Below, in pieces: positions 39,301 to 47,555 of a stretch of 64,000 bases of DNA. Each line of letters starts with the position of its first letter. The first letter of the stretch is position 1. The DNA is from Thiomicrospira cyclica ALM1 (GTDB taxonomy: Bacteria > Pseudomonadota > Gammaproteobacteria > Thiomicrospirales > Thiomicrospiraceae), in contig NC_015581.1 in the NCBI RefSeq assembly GCF_000214825.1, positions 1,550,001 through 1,614,000 of the forward strand, read 5' to 3'. Under the pieces are notes generated by a model. That model was not told the origin of the DNA. It did no database searches and saw nothing but the letters and a program-made list of their open reading frames with translations. The position numbers and the translations under genes were made by a program.

Positions 39301-39739
39301 GCTTAATAATCGGTTGCTGAGTCGCCGGTGGCATCCGATCCATGTTTTGCATCACTTGGTTATAAACCTTCACCAAGCTATCAATTTGATCTTCGCCGAC
39401 TTTAAACTGCACGGTTACGACACCAAAGTCACTGGTGGCATAACCAAAGGTGTTTTCCACACCAGGCAGCGCATTCATAATCGCTTCGAGTGGCTTAACC
39501 ACCATGTTATTAACTTCTTCTGGCGTTGCGCCGGCTTTCGGCACCATAATATTGGCTGCCGGCACCACAATCTGGGGATTGTATTCACGCGGTGTCATAA
39601 ACAATGACAACAGACCGGCCAATAAAATGGCGATCATAATCATCAGAGTGATTTTGGAGTGAATGAATAGTTTTGCGAGTTTCCCCGCGCTATTGAGTTG
39701 CAGGGTATCCTGCGAGACTTGATTCTGAGCGTCGGCCAT
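36389..39739 (-). CDS. RND efflux inner-membrane transporter subunit
   Basis: A 1116-aa AcrB/CusA-superfamily permease, longer than the common 1020-1050. Two six-helix bundles and two large periplasmic loops: TM1 is LMIMIAILLAGLLSLF, the first porter region has VPKAGATPEEVNNMVVKPLE, and the second bundle starts with FIVALVFIYLILVGYYRSF. In TM4 the proton-relay site reads GLLVDAAIVVVENIH, with one Asp where AcrB has two; this is the HME (CusA)-like arrangement. It shares a base with the adaptor gene and is last in a tolC-adaptor-pump operon. Substrate unknown. Confidence 0.9.
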   Translation of the reverse strand: MADAQNQVSQDTLQLNSAGKLAKLFIHSKITLMIMIAILLAGLLSLFMTPREYNPQIVVPAANIMVPKAGATPEEVNNMVVKPLEAIMNALPGVENTFGYATSDFGVVTVQFKVGEDQIDSLVKVYNQVMQNMDRMPPATQQPIIKPINVDDVPILTLTLTSERMGGYDLRDVGLKLVEQLRNVPGVSFTEVLGGKQRAVNVWLDSQKIAMTGLSLEDISDMLMGSNVSMPVGSLVHTNRSHPVRVNGYLGNAQEVGDIIIGADKGQPIFLRDIATIEEGPLEDEIHTRIGFGPASPLGLRGELPAVTISLAKKPGTNAVTVSNAVMAKFGELQTAMLPADVQVVVTRNDGEMADKAVNVLVESLIIAIVAVVIILMVSLGWREALIVTLTVPLILFVVLIVGYIFGQTLNRITLFALILSLGLLVDAAIVVVENIHRHVRHGVDPKTFDQLLIKATNEIGNPTNVATLAVILAFIPMLFVTGMMGPFMAPIPFNVPVAMIASLLIAYMLVPYAAYRWLGKNAIKKMAETDSIQSHHPEKEDWLQRGYVKMLAPMIASRTKRNIFLFVVLMSLFAAMFQPAVQFLREDGMNNPLHPLGVEVKMLPFDNTDTFLVQVDMPQGTATEATDRVVRFVGDIIGRTDYVSDYSVYLGMPAPIDFAALVRGDLIKQGENFAQIRVNLLEKERRSLSSHEIAQLLYDRFAMVRQDFPEAKVKIYETPPGPPVTAQILAELYGPDYDKLREAAIEVSAKFTEIYGMINVDNSVTDDVLSYEINIDREKANLLGIAPATVSKMLRDYVSGFNLGYMHYDNVREPVNIVVRLPRAERTVPEQLLTLRVNSFSGEAVPLSAIATIEERILAKPIMGRDQHSMTMISGELLRSSPVYAVLTLDKMLDNVTLPESGVTFQTANLGFIEAQPKDVTDYTLLWGGEMRLTLDVFRDMGSAFIVALVFIYLILVGYYRSFMLPFIVMGAIPLTMIGVFPGHWLLGQAFTATSMIGVIALAGIVVRNSLLLIDFTLEYQKEGKSLRDSVIEAGKVRAKAIILTALTIIFASIVMIPDPVFGGLAISLIFGVISSTILTLFVIPLMYFIWQTYYPSPPELTDMAKIEKELLAKA

Positions 39740-40839
39740 TATTCACTGCGCTCCATAATCGCTGTTTGAGTCACGACACGGTCACCATTGACCAGGGTCT
39801 GATTATTGGTCAATACAATACTTTCACCCATATCTAGGCCTGCTTGTACTTCAACATCGGCACCCTTTTGTGCCCCTAACCGCACCATGCGGAACTGCAC
39901 CCGTTCATCATCAGTAACCACAAACACCCCTTCAATACCGGCACGATTGATAACCGCCGTTTGTGGTATCAAAATCGCTTGACGCTCGCCGCGAATAAAA
40001 CTAATCCGTGCAAAGGTGCCTGAATTAACATTTTCTAGGCTAGGCAAGCTTAATTTAGTGGTATGACCACGCGTGCGAGGATTTGCCGCCGCGACCAGAG
40101 AATAAATTTCACCCTCAAGCAATTCGGTCACGCCATCCACCTGAATCAAGGCTTTATCACCGACTTTGATCGCGGCAAATAAATCTTGCGATACTTCCGT
40201 TTGAACACTTAACGAGCGCAGATTTTCAATCACCACAATCGGATTACCTGGTGCGGCTAAATCACCGGCCACTGCCAGCTTTTGCACGATCACACCATCG
40301 AAAGGGGCACGCACATTGGCATAGGTTAATTGCGCTTCAGCCTGCTCTAAACCGGCACGAGCCGCCGCTAGATTTTCTTGTGCCACGTTATATTGCAAAC
40401 GCACGCCTTCAAACTGCTGGCGCGACACCGACTCCTCGCGCAACAGTTGGTTAAAACGGTCAAAGTCCGCGCGGGCATTTTCTAATGCCGCTTGGGCTTG
40501 CTGGAAGCCCGCTCGCGCTTGTGAAATTTGGCTATTAATATCTTGCGGGTCGATGGTAAATAGCAAATCACCCCGCTTAACATGATCACCTAGTTGCACT
40601 GGTAGGGTTTGAATATTCCCCATCAAGCGCGAGGCAATACGGGCTTGCTGATCGGGCACAACGGAACCTGGCACACTCACCAAAACCGGAACTGTGCCTA
40701 ATTGCACCTGTGTCACCGTAACCTCATGGGTATTAACCGCCTCGTTTTGAGAACTGGTCGATGCCGGCTCATCACTACATCCGCTTAAACCTAGTGATAG
40801 GACTACTAGGCCGGCAACAGCCAAAGAATAAGTTTTCAT
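39739..40839 (-). CDS. RND efflux periplasmic adaptor (membrane fusion lipoprotein)
   Basis: A 366-aa HlyD/AcrA-type adaptor. A lipobox LGLSGC puts the lipidated Cys at residue 21. A lipoyl half (RIASRLMGNIQTLPVQLGDH and, after the hairpin, APFDGVIVQKLAVAGD) flanks a coiled-coil hairpin of about residues 105-170. Beta-barrel and membrane-proximal domains follow. It abuts the TolC-like gene without a gap (TAAATG) and overlaps the pump gene, so the three are co-translated. Confidence 0.92.
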   Translation of the reverse strand: MKTYSLAVAGLVVLSLGLSGCSDEPASTSSQNEAVNTHEVTVTQVQLGTVPVLVSVPGSVVPDQQARIASRLMGNIQTLPVQLGDHVKRGDLLFTIDPQDINSQISQARAGFQQAQAALENARADFDRFNQLLREESVSRQQFEGVRLQYNVAQENLAAARAGLEQAEAQLTYANVRAPFDGVIVQKLAVAGDLAAPGNPIVVIENLRSLSVQTEVSQDLFAAIKVGDKALIQVDGVTELLEGEIYSLVAAANPRTRGHTTKLSLPSLENVNSGTFARISFIRGERQAILIPQTAVINRAGIEGVFVVTDDERVQFRMVRLGAQKGADVEVQAGLDMGESIVLTNNQTLVNGDRVVTQTAIMERSE

Positions 40840-42225
40840 TTATAGGTTCTCCAAACTCAAATCATCTAAATTCATTAAGCCGGTTGCCAAGCGCAAACGG
40901 GCTTTTTGTAGGTTGATAGCATATTGTGAATTGACTAGCTCGGCGCGCGCCTTGTCTAATTGCGCTTGACTTGCTAGTACCTCGGTCATGGTTGCGATGC
41001 CGGTTTCATAACGGCGCGCCACCAGTTCTTGTGCCTCAGTCGCAAAACGCTCGGCGGCTTCATTAGCGGCCAGCTTTTTCAGTTCATTTTGATACTGGCG
41101 CCAGGCCTGCAAAACCTGCATTCGCACTTCTAATTCGTGACTGCGTAACTGTGCTTGTTCTTCGCGCAACTTGGCATTGACTTGATCAACATTGCGCTGG
41201 GTAAAACCAAAATCATAAAAAGTCCAAGTTGCCATCGCGCCAATGGTATAGGACTGAGCGCTGAACCCTGAACGGTCATCATTCCATTCACTGCGCGCCA
41301 TCATATTCACTTGCGGATACAGATCCGCACGGGCGACACCAACGGCAGCCTGCTGGGCTAACAACGCCCGACGCTTGGCTTGTAACTGCGGATTATTTAA
41401 TAAGGCTTGGTTAAGCAGGCTATCCAAATCGTCCGACGGCAGTACCACCGCAACCCGAGCGCCCACATCGAGCGGCGCATTAGGCGCCAAGCCCATTAAC
41501 ATTCGTAAACCATCTAAGGCCATTTGTTCTTGGTTTTGTGCTTGCTCGAGTAATACCGAGATTTCGGCCGCATTGGCCTGAGCACTGAGCAATTCAGAGC
41601 GCACCACCACCCCTTGATTAACAAGGTTTTGAGTGGTGTTCACATAGGCTTGCGCCGCCGTTAAGGCTTGTTGCGCAACTTCAATAAAACGCCGCGCGGC
41701 ATGCACGCCTTCATAGGCTTCATAAACATAATAGGTCAGCATTTGCTGAACGGCGACATCGCCTTGCTGCGCGGCCGCTAACATCGCTTCAGCCTGTTGC
41801 TGGAAGTGCGCAATACGCCCACCATTCCAAATCGGCAAATGCATTTCCAGCGCGGTGTTGAAGTTCGTGTAGGGGTCGGGATTGTTTAGATCGTCAGGCT
41901 TAAGATTTGGATTTGGGCTCGAGGGGTCAAACTGTCGAAACCCAAAATCACCAAAAGTGGCATTACGCTGCTGTAACTTCATGCCAAACACATTTAGTGG
42001 ATTATTAGAATGGGTTACGCCAAAAGACAAATTAAACCGTGGCATCCGGCCATGTTCCGCCTGACTTAGCGCGGCTTGCGCCTGATCAATTTGCGCCGCA
42101 GTCACATCGCGTTGCGGGTTTTGAGACAGCGTTTGGTTAACACTTTCACTAAATTCAACTGTTTGAGCGACGAGCGTGCTCGAGAATAAACAGCTTAACG
42201 CCACAGCCAAAATACGAGGCTTCAT
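40840..42225 (-). CDS. TolC-family outer membrane efflux channel
   Basis: A 461-aa protein with a signal peptide (about 1-20, LAVALSCLFSSTLVAQ) and two TolC repeats of long helices separated by strands. Telling segments are NPQRDVTAAQIDQAQAALSQAEHG and, near the end, RYETGIATMTEVLASQAQLDKA, each given here only in part. It provides the outer-membrane duct for the pump. First gene of the operon; AAGGAAAG precedes the ATG and an inverted-repeat operator lies in its promoter region. Confidence 0.92.
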   Translation of the reverse strand: MKPRILAVALSCLFSSTLVAQTVEFSESVNQTLSQNPQRDVTAAQIDQAQAALSQAEHGRMPRFNLSFGVTHSNNPLNVFGMKLQQRNATFGDFGFRQFDPSSPNPNLKPDDLNNPDPYTNFNTALEMHLPIWNGGRIAHFQQQAEAMLAAAQQGDVAVQQMLTYYVYEAYEGVHAARRFIEVAQQALTAAQAYVNTTQNLVNQGVVVRSELLSAQANAAEISVLLEQAQNQEQMALDGLRMLMGLAPNAPLDVGARVAVVLPSDDLDSLLNQALLNNPQLQAKRRALLAQQAAVGVARADLYPQVNMMARSEWNDDRSGFSAQSYTIGAMATWTFYDFGFTQRNVDQVNAKLREEQAQLRSHELEVRMQVLQAWRQYQNELKKLAANEAAERFATEAQELVARRYETGIATMTEVLASQAQLDKARAELVNSQYAINLQKARLRLATGLMNLDDLSLENL

Positions 42226-42300
42226 GTTCGCTTTCCTTGTAAAATTTATCTTATTTGCCTAAGCATACGCACCCTTGCTAACAACGGCAAATGCATTAAT

Positions 42301-42320
42301 ATATTAGTAAATTCTAATAT
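42301..42320. promoter_or_regulatory. Inverted-repeat operator at the efflux operon promoter
   Basis: ATATTAG-TAAATT-CTAATAT is a perfect inverted repeat lying between a possible minus-strand -35 (TTGAAT) and -10 (TAATAT). It is the kind of site bound by TetR, MarR or ArsR-type repressors, though no such gene lies beside it. Related CTAATATTAG words occur at 44167-44178 before the DUF302 gene. Confidence 0.55.
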
Positions 42321-42334
42321 TATAATTCAATAAT

Positions 42335-42976
42335 CTAACTCAAACAAGCGGCAACAATCCGTCGCAACCAAATCAACTCGCCATGAAAATAGTGACTAGC
42401 CGGCTCACGCCAATAAACATCGGGTCTAACAGCTAAACCGCGCATCCAATTAGCTACTTTATGCGGTGGCACTACTTCATCTTGGCCTCCTTGAATCAAA
42501 CTCCAACGAGCGCTAACGGGCAAAGCCAACTGATCAAATCGATACAAACTTACTGGCGGCGCCACGGTAATCACATAGCGCGCTTGTAACGCCTCAGCCT
42601 GACTTAAGGCAATATAACTGCCAAACGAAAATCCGCCGAGTGCCAAAGGCAGTTCACCATACAATCCCTGCGCCCAAGTTACGACCGCCGCTAAGTCGGC
42701 TTGCTCGCCGCGTCCTTCATCATAAACGCCTTCACTGCGCCCCACACCGCGAAAATTAAACGCTAAGGTTTGCCAACCGGCATCCAAAAAGCTTTTTTCG
42801 AGCGTAGTGACCACTTTATTATTCATACTACCTTCATACAGTGGATGCGGATGCAATAGCACGGCTAAGCCACGGGGTCGCAGCCCCGGTTTGACTGGAC
42901 GCACTCGGCACTCCAATAATCCTGTCGGCCCGGGTACAAATAACGCCTGTGGTCGTTTAAACTGCGTCATAATCAT
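42335..42976 (-). CDS. Small alpha/beta hydrolase (COG2945 type)
   Basis: A 213-aa cytosolic serine hydrolase, probably starting at the first or third residue Met. Landmarks are LLHPHPLYEGSMNNKVV, the oxyanion region FNFRGVGRSEG, nucleophile elbow GGFSFGS, acid in QGGQDEVVPP, and a final His in ASHYFHGEL. This matches the COG2945 family of short hydrolases of unknown substrate. It is upstream of the efflux operon on the same strand but separated by 109 bp that hold an operator. Confidence 0.85.
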   Translation of the reverse strand: MIMTQFKRPQALFVPGPTGLLECRVRPVKPGLRPRGLAVLLHPHPLYEGSMNNKVVTTLEKSFLDAGWQTLAFNFRGVGRSEGVYDEGRGEQADLAAVVTWAQGLYGELPLALGGFSFGSYIALSQAEALQARYVITVAPPVSLYRFDQLALPVSARWSLIQGGQDEVVPPHKVANWMRGLAVRPDVYWREPASHYFHGELIWLRRIVAACLS

Positions 42977-43024
42977 ATAACCTAATATTAAAACTACTTA
43001 AATAGATAACTACTTGGAGCTACC

Positions 43025-44161
43025 ATGACTCGTCGCATTGTCATTGATGACGCCCTACCACTTGCGCAACAGATGTTTAGCCACCTCGGTGACATTATGT
43101 TACTTCCCGGCCGCGCCATTGATGCCCAAGCTGTTGCCGATGCAGACGCGCTGGTGGTGCGCTCACGCACTCAAGTTAATCAAGCCTTGCTCGCCAACAG
43201 TCGCGTTCAGTTTGTTGGCAGTAGCGTGGTCGGTCTAGATCACGTTGACCAGGCCTGGTTAGCGCAACAAGGCATTCATTTTTATTCAGCACAAGGCTGT
43301 AACGCCAATTCGGTGAGTGAATATATTATCACGCTCGCGGTGGAGCAGGCCTGCTTGCGCCAGCAGGACTTTGCCCAAGTAACTCTCGGTGTCGTGGGCG
43401 TTGGTCATGTCGGCAAACGCGTAGTAGCAAAAGCACAGGCACTGGGTTTTCAGTTATTGTTAAACGACCCGCCTCGCCAAGCGCGTGGCGAAGCCTGTGA
43501 AGCCGGGTCATGGTCCGATTTAGACACGCTACTTAACCAAGCCGATATTATCACTTTGCACACACCACTAACCCTTGATGACGAGCACCCCAGTGCGAAT
43601 CTGCTTAATGCTGACCGCCTCGCTAAACTGCGCGCAGACCAGGTGCTGATTAATGCCGCACGCGGTGGCATAGTCGATGAGCAGGCCTGGTGCGACAGCG
43701 CCATGACCACCAAGCTAGTCGATTGCTGGCAAGACGAACCTAAAATCAACTCCAAATTATTTCACCAAGCAGATATGGCCACTCCACACATTGCCGGACA
43801 CAGTTACGAAGCCAAACTGCAAGGCGGCTTATGGGTTTACCAACAGCTCTGCGCTTTTTGGGGCACCACCCCCCAAATCGCTTGGCAGCAGGCCTGCCCC
43901 AGCGCACCCGCGTCCTTGCAACTAAACACCCACCTGAACAGCTGGCCTGCGACACTTTTAGACCTGCTCCATCAGGCCTATAATCCGCATCACGACCACC
44001 AGCGTTTACAGGCTGACCGCATCGAACAGGTTTGGCAGCAATTCGAAACACAACGCCGAGATTACCCAATCCGCCGAGAATGGACCGAGCACCAAGTCGC
44101 TAAAACCGCGCAAAAAGCATGGAACGATGCCCTGCAATCGTTAGGATTTCAATTATATTAG
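43025..44161 (+). CDS. pdxB: Erythronate-4-phosphate dehydrogenase
   Basis: A 378-aa D-2-hydroxyacid dehydrogenase of the pyridoxal phosphate (DXP-dependent) pathway. NAD site GVVGVGHVGKRVV, catalytic Arg in NAARGGIVDE, Glu in WQDEPKI, His in TPHIAGHSYEAK. The PdxB-specific C-terminal dimerisation domain (about 285-378) is present. AGCTACC and TTGGAG lie before the ATG. Four CAGGCCTG palindromes are in the gene, the highest count per gene here. Confidence 0.94.
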   Translation: MTRRIVIDDALPLAQQMFSHLGDIMLLPGRAIDAQAVADADALVVRSRTQVNQALLANSRVQFVGSSVVGLDHVDQAWLAQQGIHFYSAQGCNANSVSEYIITLAVEQACLRQQDFAQVTLGVVGVGHVGKRVVAKAQALGFQLLLNDPPRQARGEACEAGSWSDLDTLLNQADIITLHTPLTLDDEHPSANLLNADRLAKLRADQVLINAARGGIVDEQAWCDSAMTTKLVDCWQDEPKINSKLFHQADMATPHIAGHSYEAKLQGGLWVYQQLCAFWGTTPQIAWQQACPSAPASLQLNTHLNSWPATLLDLLHQAYNPHHDHQRLQADRIEQVWQQFETQRRDYPIRREWTEHQVAKTAQKAWNDALQSLGFQLY

Positions 44162-44166
44162 TTTTT

Positions 44167-44199
44167 TCTAATATTAGAGAATTAAACAATTCTAATAAG
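44167..44199. promoter_or_regulatory. CTAATATTAG palindrome before the DUF302 gene
   Basis: TCTAATATTAGA (44167-44178) is a perfect 12-bp palindrome, followed by the half-site TTCTAATAAG (44190-44199). It uses the same CTAATAT/ATATTAG words as the efflux-operon operator at 42301-42320, suggesting one regulator. Confidence 0.4.
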
Positions 44200-44339
44200 T
44201 TTTTATTATTCGTCACCAAAAAAATTCGCTTTCTCTTTTGGTGTTAACAGGAGTAGTCTTAATTCCGATCAAAACAAATATTGATTGCGAATTCGCTTAA
44301 CACCGAAACCTCGTTGTAACCATAAAAAGGATACTAACC

Positions 44340-44912
44340 ATGAATATGACGGTATTAAAAGTTGGCTTTTTAGCCGGTTTAATTGCATTGCTTTCAGGCT
44401 GTGGCACTATGAAAGCCGCTAGCAATCTTGAAGAAGGCGCTTGGGGCACTTTCAATGAAATTTGGGATCGCTGGGTTGAAAGTGAAGGCGACATTGGTTA
44501 TGCGGTAGTTTGGCACCGCCAAGCGGAGGAAGGTGTAGAGCTTCAGGACATTCTAGACGCGCTGGATAACGTCGCAACGAACACACCTGGCCTCATGGAT
44601 GTGGGCCAGTTACCACTTTCGCGCGAACTTAACAGCCGCGGGGTGGAGTCCGACATTATTCACGTCGTGTCCTATTGCAACCCAGAAACCGCTCGTAAGA
44701 TGATCGATTTCAGTCCAGCCATGGGCGCGTTCCTTCCCTGCCGCATTACTATTGTGGAACATGATGGCGGCTTACACCTTTACACCATGAACATGGATAT
44801 GATGATCAAAATGGGCAAAAAAATGCCCCCAGAATTAAAAGAACTGACTATGGCTGTGCGTGAAGCAATGTGGAACATGATGGAGAAGGGCGCTGCTGGC
44901 GACGTTTTCTGA
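44340..44912 (+). CDS. DUF302-domain lipoprotein
   Basis: A 190-aa lipoprotein. Lipobox LLSGC with Cys at about residue 21, then a spacer and a DUF302 domain (about 90-165): IIHVVSYCNPETARKMIDFSP, AAFLPC-like GAFLPCRITIVEHDG and LHLYTMNMDMMIKMG. DUF302 proteins often occur in sulfur- or metal-stressed bacteria; their chemistry is not settled. It shares the ribosome-site block AAAGGATACTAA with the FadL-type gene downstream, hinting at joint expression. It has its own terminator. Confidence 0.82.
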   Translation: MNMTVLKVGFLAGLIALLSGCGTMKAASNLEEGAWGTFNEIWDRWVESEGDIGYAVVWHRQAEEGVELQDILDALDNVATNTPGLMDVGQLPLSRELNSRGVESDIIHVVSYCNPETARKMIDFSPAMGAFLPCRITIVEHDGGLHLYTMNMDMMIKMGKKMPPELKELTMAVREAMWNMMEKGAAGDVF

Positions 44913-45213
44913 TCATAACCACCGCTTCTCCTCCCCTTGCCGGCGCACCCTTTTGTTAGGCGTCGGCTTTTTTGTCTCTCAAATAAGTTATTTTTAATTA
45001 GAATAATTAATACTTGCATAAAAATTATTTTTTAATAATTTTATTTTATTATCAATTGCTTATCTACTATCAACTTCTTCTATCCATCGTAAAAATTTAT
45101 CGATTATCTTTTTTATCCGAATTAACGCATAGTTGAAAATGCATTAAGTTTGTGCATTTTTACAACGATTCAAACCATAAAAAAACAGATCGATAACAGA
45201 AAGGATACTAATC
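44913..45213. other. AT-rich gap before the FadL-type gene
   Basis: No gene. It holds a terminator (44939-44974) and then about 170 bp of very AT-rich DNA including TTAGAATAATTAATA (44998-45012), a possible relative of the CTAATATTAG motif, likely the promoter region of the porin gene. Confidence 0.4.
44939..44974 (+). terminator. Terminator of the DUF302 gene
   Basis: GCCGGCGC pairs with GCGTCGGC (one G-T), followed by six T. Confidence 0.82.
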
Positions 45214-46473
45214 ATGAAACCCACTCGTTTAGCTTTAGCCATCGCCACAGCCGCTATGGTTTCGCAACCTGTTTTAGCCACCAACGGCGACCATTTAATA
45301 GGTTTGGGCGCCCAATCACGCGCAATGGGCGGCACCGGTGCCGCGGCTTTTTTCGGGTCTGAAAACGCGCTAACCAACCCAGCGTTGATTGGTAAGATGC
45401 AAGGCACAGAGTTTACGATTGGCGGTACGGTGTTTATGCCGCGTGTGAAAGCCGAGACTGATGTTGCATCTCAAACTGGTCCTGTAAGTCAAACCAGTGA
45501 TGCCAATCTAAGTGTGATTCCAGAAGTTTCCCTGGCCACCCGCATTAATGACAACTGGGTGTTTGGTTTAGGAATTTTTGGCACCGCGGGCATGGGAGTC
45601 GATTATCGTGACAACGCAAATCAATTCGACGGGACTGGTTTATTCAATGGTTACAGTAACCTACAGCTAATGAAGTTTGCGCCAACCCTTGCTTACAACG
45701 ACACTAACTGGGGCATTGGTTTTGCACCGGTGATTCAGTATGGTGCGTTGGATATTAACTACAAGCAATTTGTTCCTGATGGTAATAACGGTGGTGAACT
45801 ATTCAATATTGGTAACGGTATGTCCATGGCCTACGGTTTAGGCTTCAATTTGGGTGGTTATTTTGATGTCACCCCAGAATTAACTCTTGGCTTGGCTTAT
45901 CAGTCGGCGATTGATATGAAATACAAAGATCAAATCTCAACGGCAGCAACGGGTTTTGGGCTTAGTTTCAGTGATAACCTCGAGCAACCGTCTGAAATTA
46001 AAGTGGGTGCCGCTTACACCATGGGTAGCATGATGTACACCGCAGACTACAAGCGCATTGGTTGGGGTGCGGCCAAAGGCTATAAGGACTTTAACTGGGA
46101 AGACCAAAATGTGTTTGCGGTCGGTGCCAAATACACCGCCAATAACTATTGGTTAGGCGTTGGCTATAACTACGGCAAAGAACCGATTAAGAAAAAGTCG
46201 GGGAGTGATTATGCCAGCCAGGCAATTAACCTACTGAACAACCACTTCTTCCCAGCAGTGGTCGAAAGCCACTTTACCTTTGGCGGCGGTTACAGCTTCA
46301 CCGACAATTTAGCCGTGGATATGGCTTTGACCTATGCGGCGCAAAAAACCAAAAAAGTCGATACTTCAGCCGTAACTGCAACATTTAACAACTCTAATCA
46401 AACACCCCCAACCTCCCACAAAGTCACCCACTCACAGTTGGGTTACACTTTGGCGTTACGCATGAACTTCTAA
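45214..46473 (+). CDS. OmpP1/FadL-family outer membrane transporter
   Basis: A 419-aa, 14-strand barrel for hydrophobic substrates. Signal peptide about 1-22 (LALAIATAAMVSQPVLA), then the FadL plug signature (GLGAQSRAMGGTGAAAFF and ENALTNPALIG), repeated GYNYG/GGGYSF strands and a C-terminal LALRMNF ending in Phe. Proteins of this type take up long-chain fatty acids or hydrocarbons; the substrate here is unknown. AAAGGATACTAATC precedes the ATG. Confidence 0.9.
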   Translation: MKPTRLALAIATAAMVSQPVLATNGDHLIGLGAQSRAMGGTGAAAFFGSENALTNPALIGKMQGTEFTIGGTVFMPRVKAETDVASQTGPVSQTSDANLSVIPEVSLATRINDNWVFGLGIFGTAGMGVDYRDNANQFDGTGLFNGYSNLQLMKFAPTLAYNDTNWGIGFAPVIQYGALDINYKQFVPDGNNGGELFNIGNGMSMAYGLGFNLGGYFDVTPELTLGLAYQSAIDMKYKDQISTAATGFGLSFSDNLEQPSEIKVGAAYTMGSMMYTADYKRIGWGAAKGYKDFNWEDQNVFAVGAKYTANNYWLGVGYNYGKEPIKKKSGSDYASQAINLLNNHFFPAVVESHFTFGGGYSFTDNLAVDMALTYAAQKTKKVDTSAVTATFNNSNQTPPTSHKVTHSQLGYTLALRMNF

Positions 46474-46520
46474 TTGCGTTGACCCCGGGTTAGTCACGCT
46501 AACCCAACTTAACCCAACCC

Positions 46521-46563
46521 GCCCCGGCGTCGGCTTGTTCCCGCAAGCACCCGGGGCTTTTTA
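46521..46563 (+). terminator. Terminator of the FadL-type gene
   Basis: GCCCCGG pairs with CCGGGGC around a loop that contains a second hairpin (GGCTTG/CAAGC), followed by TTTTT. Confidence 0.8.
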
Positions 46564-46692
46564 TTATCAAATCTCATTATCCAACTTTATTATCAATATT
46601 TTTGCACTTGCCATCTTTTCAGCACTCGTAAACTTGGGCATACTAGCCAAAAATTTAACCGCACACGTTTATCAGCATTGGAAGGGGATCGT

Positions 46693-47514
46693 ATGGCAAA
46701 GGTATTAATCGCAGGCTGTGGGGACATCGGTAGTCGCCTGGGCAGTCATTTAATCGACCAAGGCCATGAAGTCTATGGCATTCGCCGCAACACCGACCTA
46801 CTGCCCATAGGCATTCAGCCGATTGCCGCCGACCTGCACCAAGACACCTTGGAACTGCCCAATAGCTTAGATTATGTGTTTTATATGGCCTCAGCCGGCA
46901 AATACAACGATTTCGCCTATTACCAAGCCTATGTCGCCGGCATGAAAAACCTGCTCAGTGCGCTGGCTGGCCAAGCGATTAAACGGCTGTTTTTTACCTC
47001 CAGCACTTCGGTATTTAGTCAATCCGATGGCGAATGGGTTACCGAAGACAGCCTCGCCGAAGAACATAACTTTTCCAGCAAACGCATTTTAGAAGGCGAA
47101 CAGCTGGCGCTTACTGCCGGCTTTCCGGCTACTGTGGTGCGTTTTGGCGGCATTTATGGCCCAGGGCGCACCCATATTATCGACCAGGTCATGAAAGGCA
47201 AAGCTCAGTGCATGGAGGATGTTTATAGCAATCGTATTCACACCGACGACTGTGTGGGCGCACTAAGCCACCTGATGCAACTGGACAATCCAGATGCCCT
47301 ATATATTGGGGTGGATAACCAACCGACCCTATCCTGTGAAGTTTATGAATGGCTCGCAGAACAGCTCAGCATTGGCACCATTGAGCACGCGGAACCGACC
47401 GAAAACAGCCGCCTGATGCGCAGTAACAAACGCTTAAGTAACGCGCGCTTACGTGCCACCGGCTATGAATTTATTTATCCGACCTATCAAGAAGGTTATG
47501 CCAGCTTAATTTAG
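46693..47514 (+). CDS. NAD(P)-dependent epimerase/dehydratase-like SDR (YeeZ type)
   Basis: A 273-aa extended short-chain dehydrogenase, starting at the ATG at 46693 with AAGGGG 6 bp upstream. The Rossmann motif is VLIAGCGDIGSRLG (GxGxxG), with STSVF, a short active-site region lacking a clear YxxxK, and VRFGGIYGPGR. The CGDIG form and length match the YeeZ-like atypical SDRs, which often have no known substrate. It ends 41 bp before the HMG-CoA reductase start, but a separate promoter lies between. Confidence 0.8.
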   Translation: MAKVLIAGCGDIGSRLGSHLIDQGHEVYGIRRNTDLLPIGIQPIAADLHQDTLELPNSLDYVFYMASAGKYNDFAYYQAYVAGMKNLLSALAGQAIKRLFFTSSTSVFSQSDGEWVTEDSLAEEHNFSSKRILEGEQLALTAGFPATVVRFGGIYGPGRTHIIDQVMKGKAQCMEDVYSNRIHTDDCVGALSHLMQLDNPDALYIGVDNQPTLSCEVYEWLAEQLSIGTIEHAEPTENSRLMRSNKRLSNARLRATGYEFIYPTYQEGYASLI

Positions 47515-47520
47515 CGCATC

Positions 47521-47548
47521 GTGACATTTGCGTATTCTCGTTTATAAT
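47521..47548 (+). promoter_or_regulatory. Promoter of the mevalonate cluster
   Basis: GTGACA (5 of 6 to consensus, 47521-47526), a 16-bp spacer and a perfect TATAAT (47543-47548). The expected transcription start is at or next to the ATG at 47556, which suggests a leaderless message. Confidence 0.65.
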
Positions 47549-47555
47549 GGCGAAC

